Source: UBA5109 sp965662565
Lineage (GTDB): Bacteria; Pseudomonadota; Gammaproteobacteria; Pseudomonadales; Pseudohongiellaceae
Assembly: GCA_965662565.1 (NCBI GenBank)
Contig: CBFIHS010000007.1
Span: 1-64,000, forward strand
Direction: 5' to 3'
Length of the DNA: 64,000 nt
Shown: positions 26,941-35,940 of the stretch, in pieces
How positions within the stretch are numbered: the first letter of the stretch is position 1
How the letters are laid out: the number at the start of each line of letters is the position of its first letter
Notes under the pieces: model-generated
Told to the model about the DNA's origin: nothing
Seen by the model: the letters and a program-made list of their open reading frames with translations, nothing else
Databases searched by the model: none
Made by a program: the position numbers and the translations under genes

Positions 26941-28542
26941 TTAGCTAGATAATGACCTTAATAGGTTTTGGTAATCTTCATATATGTCCGTTGATGACTT
27001 TCTTAAGGCATTAATGGTTTTGCAAGCGTGTAACACTGTCGTATGGTCTCTATCTCCATACATTGTACCGATCTCAGGAAGACTGTGGTTCGTCAACTCT
27101 TTAGATAGGCACATTGCAATTTGGCGCGGCCTGGCTATCGACCTATTGCGACGCTTGGATATCATATCAGTCATTTTAATTTTGTAATACTCAGCAACGG
27201 TTCTTTGAATGTTATCAACACTAATAAGTTTGTTTTGTATTGCGAGCAGATCTTTTAAAGCTTCTTTTATTAGAGGAATGCTTATTTCACTACCAGTAAA
27301 CCTAGCGTGAGCAATCACCTTCTTCAATGCCCCTTCTAACTCTCGAACATTGGAGCGAAGCTTTTGAGCCATGAAAATGGCCTCTTGGTTAGGTAAATAA
27401 ACATTTTCGCGGTTAGCCTTGTTAATTAAAATGGCCGCTCTTGTTTCAAGTTCTGGCGGCTCAACTGCGACCGACAAGCCCCAACCAAACCTAGATTTTA
27501 ACCTTTCCTCTAAGCCATTGATTTCACTATGGTATTTATCGCATGTCATTATGATTTGGCGACCACCTTCAAAGATTGCATTAAATGTGTGGAAAAACTC
27601 TTCCTGAGAACGCTCTTTGTTGGCAAAAAACTGAATATCATCAATTAATAGTGCATCAACTGAATGGTAGTATCTTTTAAATTCGTTTATAGCATTGAGT
27701 TGAAGCGCTGAAACCATGCTGCCAACAAAAGTTTGGGAGTGGAGATAAACAACATTGGCGTTTGGGTTTTGCTCTAATAAATGATTACCAATACTGTGCA
27801 TCAAGTGAGTCTTGCCTAAACCTACGCCACCATAGATAAAAAGAGGATTGTAAGCACCACCAGGGTTATCAGCGACTTGTGCTGCTGCTGCTCTTGCTAA
27901 CTGATTAGACTTTCCTTCAATAAAGTTATTAAAGGTATAGTTCTTATTTAGCTCACCCTTAAAACGCAAACGCCCATTCAAATTAGAGTTATTTGAAGAA
28001 GGCCTAGCAAGCTGAAAGTCGCTTTTACTTGAAATCAGTCGCTTATTTGAAGTTAAGTCTCCCTGAGCCTCTCTATTTGAGGTTTCTTTAGTATCTAGTC
28101 TTGGATGCAGAGAGAAACCTTGATCAGCCTCTTTTGTATTTTGATTGCTTTCAGATAAAGAAAAGTGGTCTGGGTATTGATTGACTAACAGAGCATCATC
28201 ATGCCTGGTTTCTTCTGGCTCTTCAGGAGCCTGAAGGTTAGTAAGCTCTCCAGCGCTAATAGCTTGACCCAGATCGAAGTTTGCAGAATTGGCAACGTCT
28301 AGAATGACATTTGGAATTTTGCTTGATGATAGCTCCTCGAGCAGCTCTTTGATCCGATCAAGAAAATTATCTTTAATCCACTCCAAAACAAATTTATTAG
28401 GCGCCAACAGGTATAGAGTGCTGCTGCCCGTCTCTGTTTTAGACACTATTATCTTTAGGGGTCTTATCCAGGTATTAAACTGCTGGGAGGGAAGTTCATT
28501 CTTTAGGCAATAAACACACTTCTGCCAAGTAGATACAATCAA
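26941..28542 (-). CDS. dnaA: Chromosomal replication initiator DnaA
   Basis: About 533 residues, longer than E. coli DnaA (467) because of an extended, poorly conserved domain II (about 85-200). Domain I begins STWQKCVYCLKNELPSQQFNTWIRPL. AAA+ domain III has Walker A GGVGLGKTHLMHSIGN and Walker B DALLIDDIQFF. Domain IV carries the DnaA-box reader YGDRDHTTVLHACKTI. There is no ATG. GTG at 28554 and TTG at 28542 are in frame; GGAG lies directly at the GTG but 11 bases before the TTG, so I chose the TTG with low certainty. It reads away from the probable oriC. Confidence 0.97.
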   Translation of the reverse strand: MIVSTWQKCVYCLKNELPSQQFNTWIRPLKIIVSKTETGSSTLYLLAPNKFVLEWIKDNFLDRIKELLEELSSSKIPNVILDVANSANFDLGQAISAGELTNLQAPEEPEETRHDDALLVNQYPDHFSLSESNQNTKEADQGFSLHPRLDTKETSNREAQGDLTSNKRLISSKSDFQLARPSSNNSNLNGRLRFKGELNKNYTFNNFIEGKSNQLARAAAAQVADNPGGAYNPLFIYGGVGLGKTHLMHSIGNHLLEQNPNANVVYLHSQTFVGSMVSALQLNAINEFKRYYHSVDALLIDDIQFFANKERSQEEFFHTFNAIFEGGRQIIMTCDKYHSEINGLEERLKSRFGWGLSVAVEPPELETRAAILINKANRENVYLPNQEAIFMAQKLRSNVRELEGALKKVIAHARFTGSEISIPLIKEALKDLLAIQNKLISVDNIQRTVAEYYKIKMTDMISKRRNRSIARPRQIAMCLSKELTNHSLPEIGTMYGDRDHTTVLHACKTINALRKSSTDIYEDYQNLLRSLSS

Positions 28543-28554
28543 AATTCGCGGCAC

Positions 28555-28844
28555 TCCAACTTTATTAGGTAATAACTATTTTTATTATTGAATTAGTGAG
28601 TAATTCTACTGATTGATGCCGGTCTTATCCACAGAAAAACCAAAAAAGATCTTTTTTTTAGATTGATTTTTTTTCTAACATAATCAGAGGTTTATATTAA
28701 AAAAGCTTGTTTTTATAGGCTTATTTAAAGGCTTTCTACCCTTGCTTTTTGTATGTATTTCTTGTGTATAACTTGTGTAAAACTTGTTGGCCCTAAAATC
28801 GCCTCGTTTAACCTTATTTTGTGAAATTATAGCCTCGTAAATAT
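28555..28844. other. oriC: Probable chromosome replication origin (oriC), dnaA-rpmH gap
   Basis: No gene between 28543 and 28991. It contains a perfect DnaA box TTATCCACA at 28625-28633, a perfect reverse-oriented TTATACACA at 28763-28771 (read as TGTGTATAA) and a one-mismatch box at 28774-28782. GATCTTTTTTTTA at 28648-28660 matches 12 of 13 positions of the E. coli unwinding 13-mer GATCTNTTNTTTT and sits in a very AT-rich stretch (28634-28730). The same gap holds the origin in Pseudomonas. Genes read away from it on both sides, as expected for co-directional replication. Confidence 0.75.
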
Positions 28845-28874
28845 TTCCACCTTTGTTAAGAAATGAAGGTGGAA
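28845..28874. terminator. Hairpin between oriC and the rpmH promoter
   Basis: A nine-base perfect stem, TTCCACCTT (28845-28853) paired with AAGGTGGAA (28866-28874), with a 12-base loop and then GTTTTGGGTTTT. It could stop transcription coming from the origin side or insulate oriC from rpmH. The T tract is interrupted, so terminator function is uncertain. Confidence 0.45.
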
Positions 28875-28887
28875 GTTTTGGGTTTTC

Positions 28888-28916
28888 TTGCTTTCCTATG
28901 GTGAACCCTTTAGAAT
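28888..28916 (+). promoter_or_regulatory. Sigma-70-type promoter for rpmH-rnpA
   Basis: TTGCTT at 28888-28893 and TAGAAT at 28911-28916, 17 bases apart. This leaves a leader of about 68 bases before the rpmH ATG at 28992. Confidence 0.6.
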
Positions 28917-28991
28917 CGCGATCCCTATTTTAGGTGCTTTAGTATAAATACGAAAAGCTGACTACAAACACCATTATCTACAGAGATTGTT

Positions 28992-29126
28992 ATGAAAAGA
29001 ACATTTCAGCCTAGCGTTCTGAAAAGAGCTAGAACACACGGATTCAGAGCAAGAATGGCAACCAAAGGTGGTCGCCATGTATTAAATCGTAGAAGAGCAA
29101 AAGGTCGTGCTAAGCTCTCTGCTTAA
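28992..29126 (+). CDS. rpmH: 50S ribosomal protein L34
   Basis: 44 residues, read directly from the sequence: MKRTFQPSVLKRARTHGFRA, then a highly basic remainder ending in AKGRAKLSA. This is the complete and highly conserved L34. It begins the rpmH-rnpA-yidD-yidC-mnmE order. The dnaA gene is divergent on the other side of the probable origin. Confidence 0.98.
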   Translation: MKRTFQPSVLKRARTHGFRARMATKGGRHVLNRRRAKGRAKLSA

Positions 29127-29233
29127 TTTCGGCTAAAAATTTGGCTTTTTCCGCTATTGCTTTTTCTATCAGCATGGCTCAAATGGCTTCTCATATATAC
29201 CCTAAAGAGAAGCCTTATAATATAGGAAAGTCC

Positions 29234-29593
29234 ATGGCTAAACTGGGCTTTACAAAAGCTTCCCGCTTACTGGGTCCCTCGCAATTCAACCCTGTTTTCC
29301 AGGAAGCGAACTATAAGCTTTCTTCTGCCACAGTGCTTATTTTGGCACGAAAATCCTCTATGACTCGTTTAGGGGTTGTCGTGGCAAAAAAAAACATTAA
29401 AAGCGCCGTCCAAAGAAATAGAATTAAGCGATTAATTCGTGAATCTTTTCGTTTAAGGAAGCAAGAGTTTGATACAATTGATCTTGTTGTACTAGTAAGA
29501 CGCGGTTTAGACCAAATGGAAAACCTAGAAATCCTGAATCAACTAAATAAATTATTTGATGATTTGTTAAGAAAGCAAACAACCAGAAAATGA
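29234..29593 (+). CDS. rnpA: Ribonuclease P protein component
   Basis: 119 residues. It is the protein subunit that assists RNase P RNA in 5' maturation of tRNA. The diagnostic RNRIKRLIRESFR motif is present, with KLGFTKASRLLGPSQFNPVF at the start and a basic, compact fold. The frame is open from 29141, giving 31 extra residues, but the ATG at 29234 has AGGAAAG four bases upstream and matches the family start (MxxLGFxxxxRL). The 3' end overlaps the yidD start by four bases. Confidence 0.97.
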   Translation: MAKLGFTKASRLLGPSQFNPVFQEANYKLSSATVLILARKSSMTRLGVVVAKKNIKSAVQRNRIKRLIRESFRLRKQEFDTIDLVVLVRRGLDQMENLEILNQLNKLFDDLLRKQTTRK

Positions 29594-29853
29594 TGTCATC
29601 AAAATCCCCTTCCTTTCTTACTAAAGCCTTACTGAAAATTATTGCGGTATATCGTTATATTTTGAGCCCTTTATTAGGAAGCAATTGCCGTTATTACCCT
29701 AGTTGTTCCGCTTTTACCCAAGAAGCCATAATTAAACATGGTGCTATTAAGGGCGGGTGGATCGGATTAAAGCGGCTTCTTAGATGCCACCCATTTCATC
29801 CTGGTGGCTATGACCCTGTACCTCAACCCACAGAATCAACCTCTCAAAAGTAG
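29590..29853 (+). CDS. yidD: Membrane protein insertion efficiency factor YidD
   Basis: 87 residues. The family core, YRYILSPLLGSNCRYYPSCS followed by FTQEAI and then LLRCHPFHPGGYDPVP, is complete, including the three conserved cysteines. YidD is a small inner-membrane-associated protein with an amphipathic helix that aids YidC-dependent insertion. It overlaps rnpA by four bases (ATGA) and precedes yidC by eight bases, the standard arrangement. Confidence 0.97.
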   Translation: MMSSKSPSFLTKALLKIIAVYRYILSPLLGSNCRYYPSCSAFTQEAIIKHGAIKGGWIGLKRLLRCHPFHPGGYDPVPQPTESTSQK

Positions 29854-29861
29854 TTAAGTTT

Positions 29862-31562
29862 ATGGATCATACTCGAAATATTCTGCTCGCCGGTTTGGCA
29901 ATCGTTTCTTACCTCTTGTTGCTTGAATGGAATGAGGATTACCCTCAAGGTGCGCCTCAAACAAACAACGAAGAACTTGCAGTGGGTGTTATTGAGTCGA
30001 CTAATATCGACCTTCCGGCAGCGCCTCAAAATAATGAAATATCATCAACGGCAGATTTACCGCAAGTTCAACCTGAAACAAGTAGTGTAAGCCTCGATCA
30101 AGTACAAACAAACCAAAGCCGTCTTATTCAAATCAAAACTCCAGTACATCATGCAACAATAGATCTTCTTGGTGGTGATATTGTTGGTTTAGCACTGCCA
30201 AAATATCCAACAAGCCTTGAAACCCCCGAAGACGCTTTTGTTCTCTTAAGAAACGATGCTTTAGGCACTTACATCTCACAAAGCGGTTTAATAGGGGAGA
30301 ATGGGCCAGACGCAAGCTCTTCCGGACGCCCCTTTTATAAAGCAAACCAACAGGATTACTCCCTGGAGTCTGGTGAGTTAAGCGTTGATCTCAGCTTCTC
30401 TTCAGAGGAAGGGGTCGAAATAACAAAGCGATTTATTTTTAGTGCTAATGACTACTTAATCAAAGTTCAATATCTTGTGAGTAATCAAACCGATAATTCT
30501 TGGAGTGCTAATCTATTTGGACAAATAAAGCGAGATCGATCTGAAGACCCAAGCTCAGCTGGTGGAATCGGCGCAAGAAACTATCTTGGTGCTGCTTTAA
30601 ATACCTCTGATGACCCATACAAAAAAGTTGATTTTGGTGATATTGATAAAGGTGGGACAACCGACAGTGTTGTGGGTGGGTGGATTGCTTTTTCTCAACA
30701 CTATTTTCTCAGCGCCTGGGTTCCTTCTGCTGAGCAAACAAATTCTTATACCACCAGACAAAATAGTGCTGGTGAATATATTATGGGTTTTGTCAGTCCA
30801 ACAGATACTGTCTCACCTGGAAGCACAACAGTAATAGAAGCTGACTTTTGGGCAGGGCCGAAAGATCAATATCGCTTAGCGGAAATATCACCAGATTTAG
30901 ACTTAACCATTGATTATGGTGTCTTATGGTTTATCGCATCACCAATTTTTTGGCTGCTAACCAAGATCAATAATTCTATTGGGAATTTTGGTTTCTCAAT
31001 TGTCGCTCTTACAATTGTAATAAAAGTTTTGTTTATGCGTTTATCCGCGTCTAGTTATAGATCTATGGCAAAAATGAGAAGGCTGCAGCCAAAAGTGAGT
31101 CAACTAAAAGATAGGTTTGGAGATGACAAACAAAAGCTTATGCAAGCTCAAATGGATTTATGGAAAAAAGAAAAAGTTAATCCTTTAGGTGGTTGTTTAC
31201 CAATGCTTCTGCAGATGCCTGTATTGCTTGGTATCTATTGGGTTTTAATGGAAAGCGTTGAACTAAGACAAGCGCCATTCATGCTTTGGTATAACGATTT
31301 ATCGGTGATGGACCCGTACTTCATATTGCCCTTAATAATGGGGGCCTCAATGTTTGTTTCTCAACTGCTTAGCCCAATGACAACAGCTGACCCAATGCAA
31401 GCGAAAATCATGAAGTTTATGCCTGTTGTATTCACTGTGTTTTTCCTTTGGTTCCCATCTGGTCTAGTTTTATATTGGTTGGTGAGTAATGTTTTTAATA
31501 TTATTCAACAGGCATATATTATCCGCAGTGTAAATAAAGCTTACGAAAGTAAAGCTGCCTAA
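29862..31562 (+). CDS. yidC: Membrane protein insertase YidC
   Basis: 566 residues, Gram-negative form. A first membrane helix (about 5-22) is followed by the large periplasmic beta-sandwich domain (about 60-350) and then five core helices beginning WFIASPIFWLLTKINNSIGN. The conserved cytoplasmic loop RSMAKMRRLQPKVSQLKDRF and the helical region ending WLVSNVFNIIQQAYIIR are present. YidC inserts small membrane proteins, including the c and a subunits of the ATP synthase encoded 8 kb downstream. mnmE follows after 14 bases. Confidence 0.98.
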   Translation: MDHTRNILLAGLAIVSYLLLLEWNEDYPQGAPQTNNEELAVGVIESTNIDLPAAPQNNEISSTADLPQVQPETSSVSLDQVQTNQSRLIQIKTPVHHATIDLLGGDIVGLALPKYPTSLETPEDAFVLLRNDALGTYISQSGLIGENGPDASSSGRPFYKANQQDYSLESGELSVDLSFSSEEGVEITKRFIFSANDYLIKVQYLVSNQTDNSWSANLFGQIKRDRSEDPSSAGGIGARNYLGAALNTSDDPYKKVDFGDIDKGGTTDSVVGGWIAFSQHYFLSAWVPSAEQTNSYTTRQNSAGEYIMGFVSPTDTVSPGSTTVIEADFWAGPKDQYRLAEISPDLDLTIDYGVLWFIASPIFWLLTKINNSIGNFGFSIVALTIVIKVLFMRLSASSYRSMAKMRRLQPKVSQLKDRFGDDKQKLMQAQMDLWKKEKVNPLGGCLPMLLQMPVLLGIYWVLMESVELRQAPFMLWYNDLSVMDPYFILPLIMGASMFVSQLLSPMTTADPMQAKIMKFMPVVFTVFFLWFPSGLVLYWLVSNVFNIIQQAYIIRSVNKAYESKAA

Positions 31563-31576
31563 GGATATAAGCTTCC

Positions 31577-32959
31577 ATGTCTTTTTCTAGTGACATTAGT
31601 AGCGACACTATTTGTGCAATTGCAACACCCAGCGGCCTTGGTGGTGTTGGCATTGTTCGTGTTTCCGGACCTCTTACAAAAACAATAGTAAACTCCATTG
31701 TGGGTAAAATTCCTACGGCAAGGTTTGCGCATTTTTCGTCTTTCTTTGATACTAACCAAGAGTTAATTGATAACGGCATTTGTCTTTTTTTTCCTGGACC
31801 AAACTCTTTTACTGGAGAAGACGTTTTAGAGTTCCAGGTTCATGGTGGCCCAATAATACTCGATCAGTTGATTCAAACCCTTGTTACACTTGGAGCAAGG
31901 CTTGCAAGACCTGGAGAGTTTTCGGAACGAGCGTTTTTAAATGATAAAATTGACCTCGCACAAGCTGAAGCAATTGCTGACTTAATAGAAAGCCATTCTG
32001 TTGAGGCCTCCAAGTATGCTCTTAGATCTCTACAAGGTGAGTTTTCTAATCTAATCAATTCTCTTGTTGAGTCGATCACAAATCTTCGTGTTTTTGTTGA
32101 GGCGGCTATAGATTTTCCTGAAGAAGAAATTGATTTTCTACAATCTGGTGAAGTAAAAAACAAACTTGTTTTTATACAAGAAGAATTAGACCAAGTATTA
32201 GCTCAAGCTCGAACTGGTCAAATTTTAAAAGAGGGTATCTCTATTGTTATTGTTGGGGAACCTAATGCCGGAAAATCCAGTCTTTTGAATTTGTTAAGCG
32301 GCCAGTCTAGCGCAATTGTTACGGATGTCGCAGGTACCACTCGTGACACTTTAAAAGAACTTATAACTGTTGACGGCTTGCCCTTACATATAATTGATAC
32401 TGCAGGGCTTAGAGAGAGTGATGACCCAGTAGAAAAAGAAGGCATTAAAAGAACTTGGTTAGAAGTAAAAAAAGCGGATTATATTTTTTTGTTGGTTGAT
32501 AGTAGCCGCTATGATGGTTTAGAAAATAATTCTATTTGGAAACAATTAGGGAAAGAGCTTGGAAGCACTAATAATATTACTCTTGTAAGAAACAAGATAG
32601 ATTTAACTAATGAAAAAGCAAACATAGGTTTGCAAGAAGACTTTGGAATCACCTCTCTTGCTATCTCTGCTAAAGAAAAGCAAGGTATAGACCTCCTAAT
32701 TGCTCATCTAAAAGAAACCGCTGGCTTTTCAAATACTGAAGAAGGTGGTTTTATAGCAAGACGGCGCCATTTAAATGCTTTAATCAGAGCAAAAGATGCT
32801 TTAAATGCCGCTTTTCTGCAACTAACCCAAAACAAAGCTGGGGAACTCTTAGCAGAAGATTTAAGAGAGGCTCAATCAGCTTTATCTGAAATCACAGGTG
32901 CCTTTTCTTCAGATGATCTTTTGGGTGAAATTTTCTCTTCTTTTTGCATCGGTAAATAG
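31577..32959 (+). CDS. mnmE: tRNA modification GTPase MnmE
   Basis: 460 residues. An N-terminal tetrahydrofolate-binding domain (about 1-120, DTICAIATPSGLGGVGIVRV) is followed by a helical domain split around a Ras-like G domain. G1 is GEPNAGKSS, G3 DTAGL and G4 NKID. The C-terminal CIGK motif, with the catalytic cysteine, is intact. With MnmG it makes the 5-carboxymethylaminomethyl group on wobble U34 of certain tRNAs. mnmG lies beyond a 391-base AT-rich gap, so the partner genes are probably transcribed separately. Confidence 0.98.
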   Translation: MSFSSDISSDTICAIATPSGLGGVGIVRVSGPLTKTIVNSIVGKIPTARFAHFSSFFDTNQELIDNGICLFFPGPNSFTGEDVLEFQVHGGPIILDQLIQTLVTLGARLARPGEFSERAFLNDKIDLAQAEAIADLIESHSVEASKYALRSLQGEFSNLINSLVESITNLRVFVEAAIDFPEEEIDFLQSGEVKNKLVFIQEELDQVLAQARTGQILKEGISIVIVGEPNAGKSSLLNLLSGQSSAIVTDVAGTTRDTLKELITVDGLPLHIIDTAGLRESDDPVEKEGIKRTWLEVKKADYIFLLVDSSRYDGLENNSIWKQLGKELGSTNNITLVRNKIDLTNEKANIGLQEDFGITSLAISAKEKQGIDLLIAHLKETAGFSNTEEGGFIARRRHLNALIRAKDALNAAFLQLTQNKAGELLAEDLREAQSALSEITGAFSSDDLLGEIFSSFCIGK

Positions 32960-33350
32960 CTTCTCTAAATGAAAAGCTTGAGTAGTAAGTTGTGTGTACT
33001 TTTTTATAACCCTCTCTTCTTTATGTATATTTTTATATAACTTTAACGATAAACGGAGTATCAAAATCTTATCCAATATAGCTAACAGTTAACTCACTAT
33101 TAGTTTGCTAGAAAAAAGCAGGTTTTCCACAGAGATATATACCTGTATGCGGTTGATCTATATAGTTTTTTTATTCTTTTACACAGTTTAATTGAGGCTA
33201 ATAGTAATAATAACATTAGAATAATAACTAAATCATATATATATAATTTCTCTATATATTATTTAAATAAAATATATAAATTTTCTAACAAATCCGTATA
33301 CTTAGCGGCCCATTTAAAGTGATTATCAAAAAAATAGCCAAAATAAGCTT
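32960..33350. other. Very AT-rich gap between mnmE and mnmG with DnaA-box-like words
   Basis: 391 bases without a gene. It has long A/T runs, with 33230-33295 almost purely A and T. Weak DnaA-box-like words are TTTTCCACA (33123-33131) and TTTTACACA (33177-33185), each one mismatch from a good box, and TTATCCAAT (33069-33077, two mismatches). GATCTATATAGTT at 33155-33167 partly resembles an unwinding 13-mer. E. coli oriC also abuts mnmG (gidA). It must also hold the mnmG promoter. Second-choice origin candidate, or an AT-rich promoter region. Confidence 0.45.
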
Positions 33351-35276
33351 ATGCAAGAGGTTTTCGACGTAATAGTTGTTGGTGGTGGCCATGCTGGTGC
33401 TGAAGCAGCACTTGGCTCTGCTCGCATGGGTGTTAAAACACTTCTTGTTACACACAATATTGAAACTCTTGGACAGATGTCTTGTAACCCAGCTATAGGG
33501 GGAATTGGCAAAACGCACTTAGTTAAAGAGATTGATGCTCTTGGCGGAGCAATGGCTTTAGCTGCAGACAAAGCTGGTATTCAATTTAGAACGTTAAACT
33601 CCAGTAAAGGCCCGGCCGTTAGGGCGACAAGGGCGCAAGCAGATAGGGTTTTATATAAAGCAGCGATAAGAGAAATATTAGAAAACCAGAAAGACTTACA
33701 GATATTCCAGCAAGCTATCGATGACTTAATTATTGAAGGAGAATCTGTAAAAGGAGTTGTGACCCAGATGGGGCAGACATTCTTTGCTCCAAAAGTAGTC
33801 TTAACCACCGGGACCTTTTTAGGTGGAAAGATTCATATAGGTTTGCAGAATTACGCTGGAGGAAGAGCTGGAGATGCTCCTGCAATAGCACTAGCGCATC
33901 GTTTACGAGAACTACCTTTTAGAGTTGGGCGTTTAAAAACAGGAACCCCTCCCAGAATTGATGCTAGGACAGTAGACTTTTCTTTAATGACAGAGCAAGC
34001 AGGTGACAAACCTTTACCTGTTATGTCGTATATCGGAAAGGTTGAAGATCACCCAAGGCAGGTGAGTTGTTATATAACGTCAACAAATGAAAAATGTCAT
34101 GAAATAATCCGAGAAGGCTTAAAGTTCTCTCCAATGTATGCAGGAGAAATTGAGGGTGTCGGCCCGCGATATTGCCCCTCCATCGAAGATAAAGTTGTAA
34201 GGTTTGCAGAAAGAAATAGCCACCAAATTTTTGTTGAACCGGAAGGCTTAAATACTCATGAATTATACCCAAACGGAATTTCAACCAGTCTTCCTTTCGA
34301 AGTTCAAAAAGAATTGATAGCAAATATTCAGGGGTTTGAGAAGGCTCATATTATTCGTCCAGGTTACGCAATAGAATACGATTATTTTGATCCAAGAGAT
34401 TTGAAATACTCTTTAGAGACTAAGTTTATAAACGGGCTTTATTTTGCTGGCCAAATTAACGGAACAACGGGTTATGAAGAAGCAGCAGCTCAAGGTTTAT
34501 TAGCTGGAATTAATGCAGCACTTTCAGTTCAAGGGAAAGAGTATTGGTGTCCAGGAAGAGAGCAGGCTTATTTAGGAGTTCTAGTGGATGATCTAATTAC
34601 TCAAGGAACTTTAGAGCCCTACAGAATGTTTACCAGCCGAGCTGAATATAGATTAATGTTACGTCAAGACAATGCAGATCTTCGCTTAACAGAAAAAGGT
34701 TATGAACTCGGTTTAGTTGATGAAAAAAGATGGAAAGCGTTTAACCACAAAAAAGAAGCGATCATATCTGAAGAAAAACGCCTAAGAGAAAGTTGGGTTC
34801 AGGCCGATTCCAGTCTAGCAAATTTACTAAACAAGTTTTTAGAAAAACCACTAAGCCATGAGTATAGGTTGTCAGAAGTATTAGCTCGACCTGGCGTCGA
34901 AATTAAAAACTTAAACCAAGCATGTATTGAAACAGGTTTATTAGAGTCCGAGCCAGCTCTTGAAGTAAGTGAACAAGTTGAAATAAAAATAAAATATCAA
35001 GGATATATAGATCGACAACAAGGGGAAATTGAAAAATTAAAACTTCAAGAGAATACAATTTTACCTGAAGATTTTAATTATGAAATTATTTCTGGCTTGT
35101 CTTCAGAGCTTAAACAGAAATTATCTTCAGCTAAACCAGAGACTATTGCAAAAGCATCTAGAATTCCCGGTGTAACTCCTGCAGCAATATCTTTATTGCT
35201 TATTTACTTGAAAAAAAATCAGTCCTCTAAAAGCTCATTAAGAAAACAAGTAAAAAAAGAAAAGCAAATTGCTTAA
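33351..35276 (+). CDS. mnmG: tRNA uridine-5-carboxymethylaminomethyl modification enzyme MnmG
   Basis: 641 residues. The FAD-binding VVGGGHAGAEAALGSARMG is at the N-terminus. The GidA signatures MSCNPAIGGIGKTHLVKEIDALGG, GPAVRATRAQADR, TGTFLGGKIHIG and FAGQINGTTGYEEAAAQGL are all present. It is the flavin partner of MnmE for wobble uridine modification. The N-terminus MQEVFDVIVVGG fits the family. The stop codon overlaps the rsmG ATG by one base, so the two are translationally coupled. Confidence 0.98.
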   Translation: MQEVFDVIVVGGGHAGAEAALGSARMGVKTLLVTHNIETLGQMSCNPAIGGIGKTHLVKEIDALGGAMALAADKAGIQFRTLNSSKGPAVRATRAQADRVLYKAAIREILENQKDLQIFQQAIDDLIIEGESVKGVVTQMGQTFFAPKVVLTTGTFLGGKIHIGLQNYAGGRAGDAPAIALAHRLRELPFRVGRLKTGTPPRIDARTVDFSLMTEQAGDKPLPVMSYIGKVEDHPRQVSCYITSTNEKCHEIIREGLKFSPMYAGEIEGVGPRYCPSIEDKVVRFAERNSHQIFVEPEGLNTHELYPNGISTSLPFEVQKELIANIQGFEKAHIIRPGYAIEYDYFDPRDLKYSLETKFINGLYFAGQINGTTGYEEAAAQGLLAGINAALSVQGKEYWCPGREQAYLGVLVDDLITQGTLEPYRMFTSRAEYRLMLRQDNADLRLTEKGYELGLVDEKRWKAFNHKKEAIISEEKRLRESWVQADSSLANLLNKFLEKPLSHEYRLSEVLARPGVEIKNLNQACIETGLLESEPALEVSEQVEIKIKYQGYIDRQQGEIEKLKLQENTILPEDFNYEIISGLSSELKQKLSSAKPETIAKASRIPGVTPAAISLLLIYLKKNQSSKSSLRKQVKKEKQIA

Positions 35277-35938
35277 TGAACTTTTTTTCAGAGACAGAAA
35301 AAAAGATCTACAGTAGGAATCTTTCTGAAGGTCTTGAAAAAATGGAATTGCTAGTATCGGAAGATAAACAAATTCAAATCATAAACTATCTAGAAAATTT
35401 AGCTAAATGGAATAAAGCTTATAATTTATCTGGAATAAAAGATCCTTCCCAGATGATAACCAAACATCTACTCGACAGTTTGAGTGTTGTGCCTTTTGTA
35501 AAAGGAGATAATTTATTAGATGTGGGAACTGGCGCAGGATTACCAGGGTTTATTTTGGCAATCTGCTTCCCTGAGAAAAAAGTAAGTCTTTTAGATAGTA
35601 ATGGGAAAAAAACACGCTTTCTTTTTCAAACACAAAACCAATTAAACATTTCAAATATAAGTGTTTTGAATACCAGAGTTGAAAATTATCAACCAAAAAT
35701 TAAATTTGATCTTATTCTTAGCCGAGCTTATTCAAATCTAGCTTTGTTTGTTGAGCAAACTCGACATTTGCTTGGAGAAAAGAGTAAGCTTCTAGCAATG
35801 AAAGGCCTTTACCCGAAACAAGAAATTAATGAATTACCAGAAGATTTTATAGTAACCAAAGTACAAGAACTTTTAATTCCTGGCGAACCAGCAGCTCGAC
35901 ATTTATTAGAGCTGGAAAGGATAGAAAGAAGTAGTTAA
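35276..35938 (+). CDS. rsmG: 16S rRNA (guanine-527-N7)-methyltransferase RsmG
   Basis: 220 residues. A SAM-binding LDVGTGAGLPGFILAI motif (around residue 80), a WNKAYNLSGIKDPSQMITKHLLDSL core and the later ILSRAYSNLALFVEQ segment identify RsmG (GidB). It methylates N7 of G527 in the 530 loop; loss gives low-level streptomycin resistance in other bacteria. The N-terminus has about 20 more residues than E. coli RsmG, so a later start is possible, but the first ATG couples to mnmG. parA starts two bases after its stop. Confidence 0.96.
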   Translation: MNFFSETEKKIYSRNLSEGLEKMELLVSEDKQIQIINYLENLAKWNKAYNLSGIKDPSQMITKHLLDSLSVVPFVKGDNLLDVGTGAGLPGFILAICFPEKKVSLLDSNGKKTRFLFQTQNQLNISNISVLNTRVENYQPKIKFDLILSRAYSNLALFVEQTRHLLGEKSKLLAMKGLYPKQEINELPEDFIVTKVQELLIPGEPAARHLLELERIERSS

Positions 35939-35940
35939 GA

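Noticed and set aside
29141..29233. Upstream extension of rnpA by 31 residues
   Set aside because: The frame is open, but the ATG at 29234 has a clear ribosome binding site (AGGAAAG) and matches the family N-terminus; the extension has no family resemblance.
33230..33295. TATATATA-type simple repeat
   Set aside because: It is low-complexity A/T sequence without a regular unit or copy number; it is treated as part of the AT-rich gap, not as a separate repeat element.
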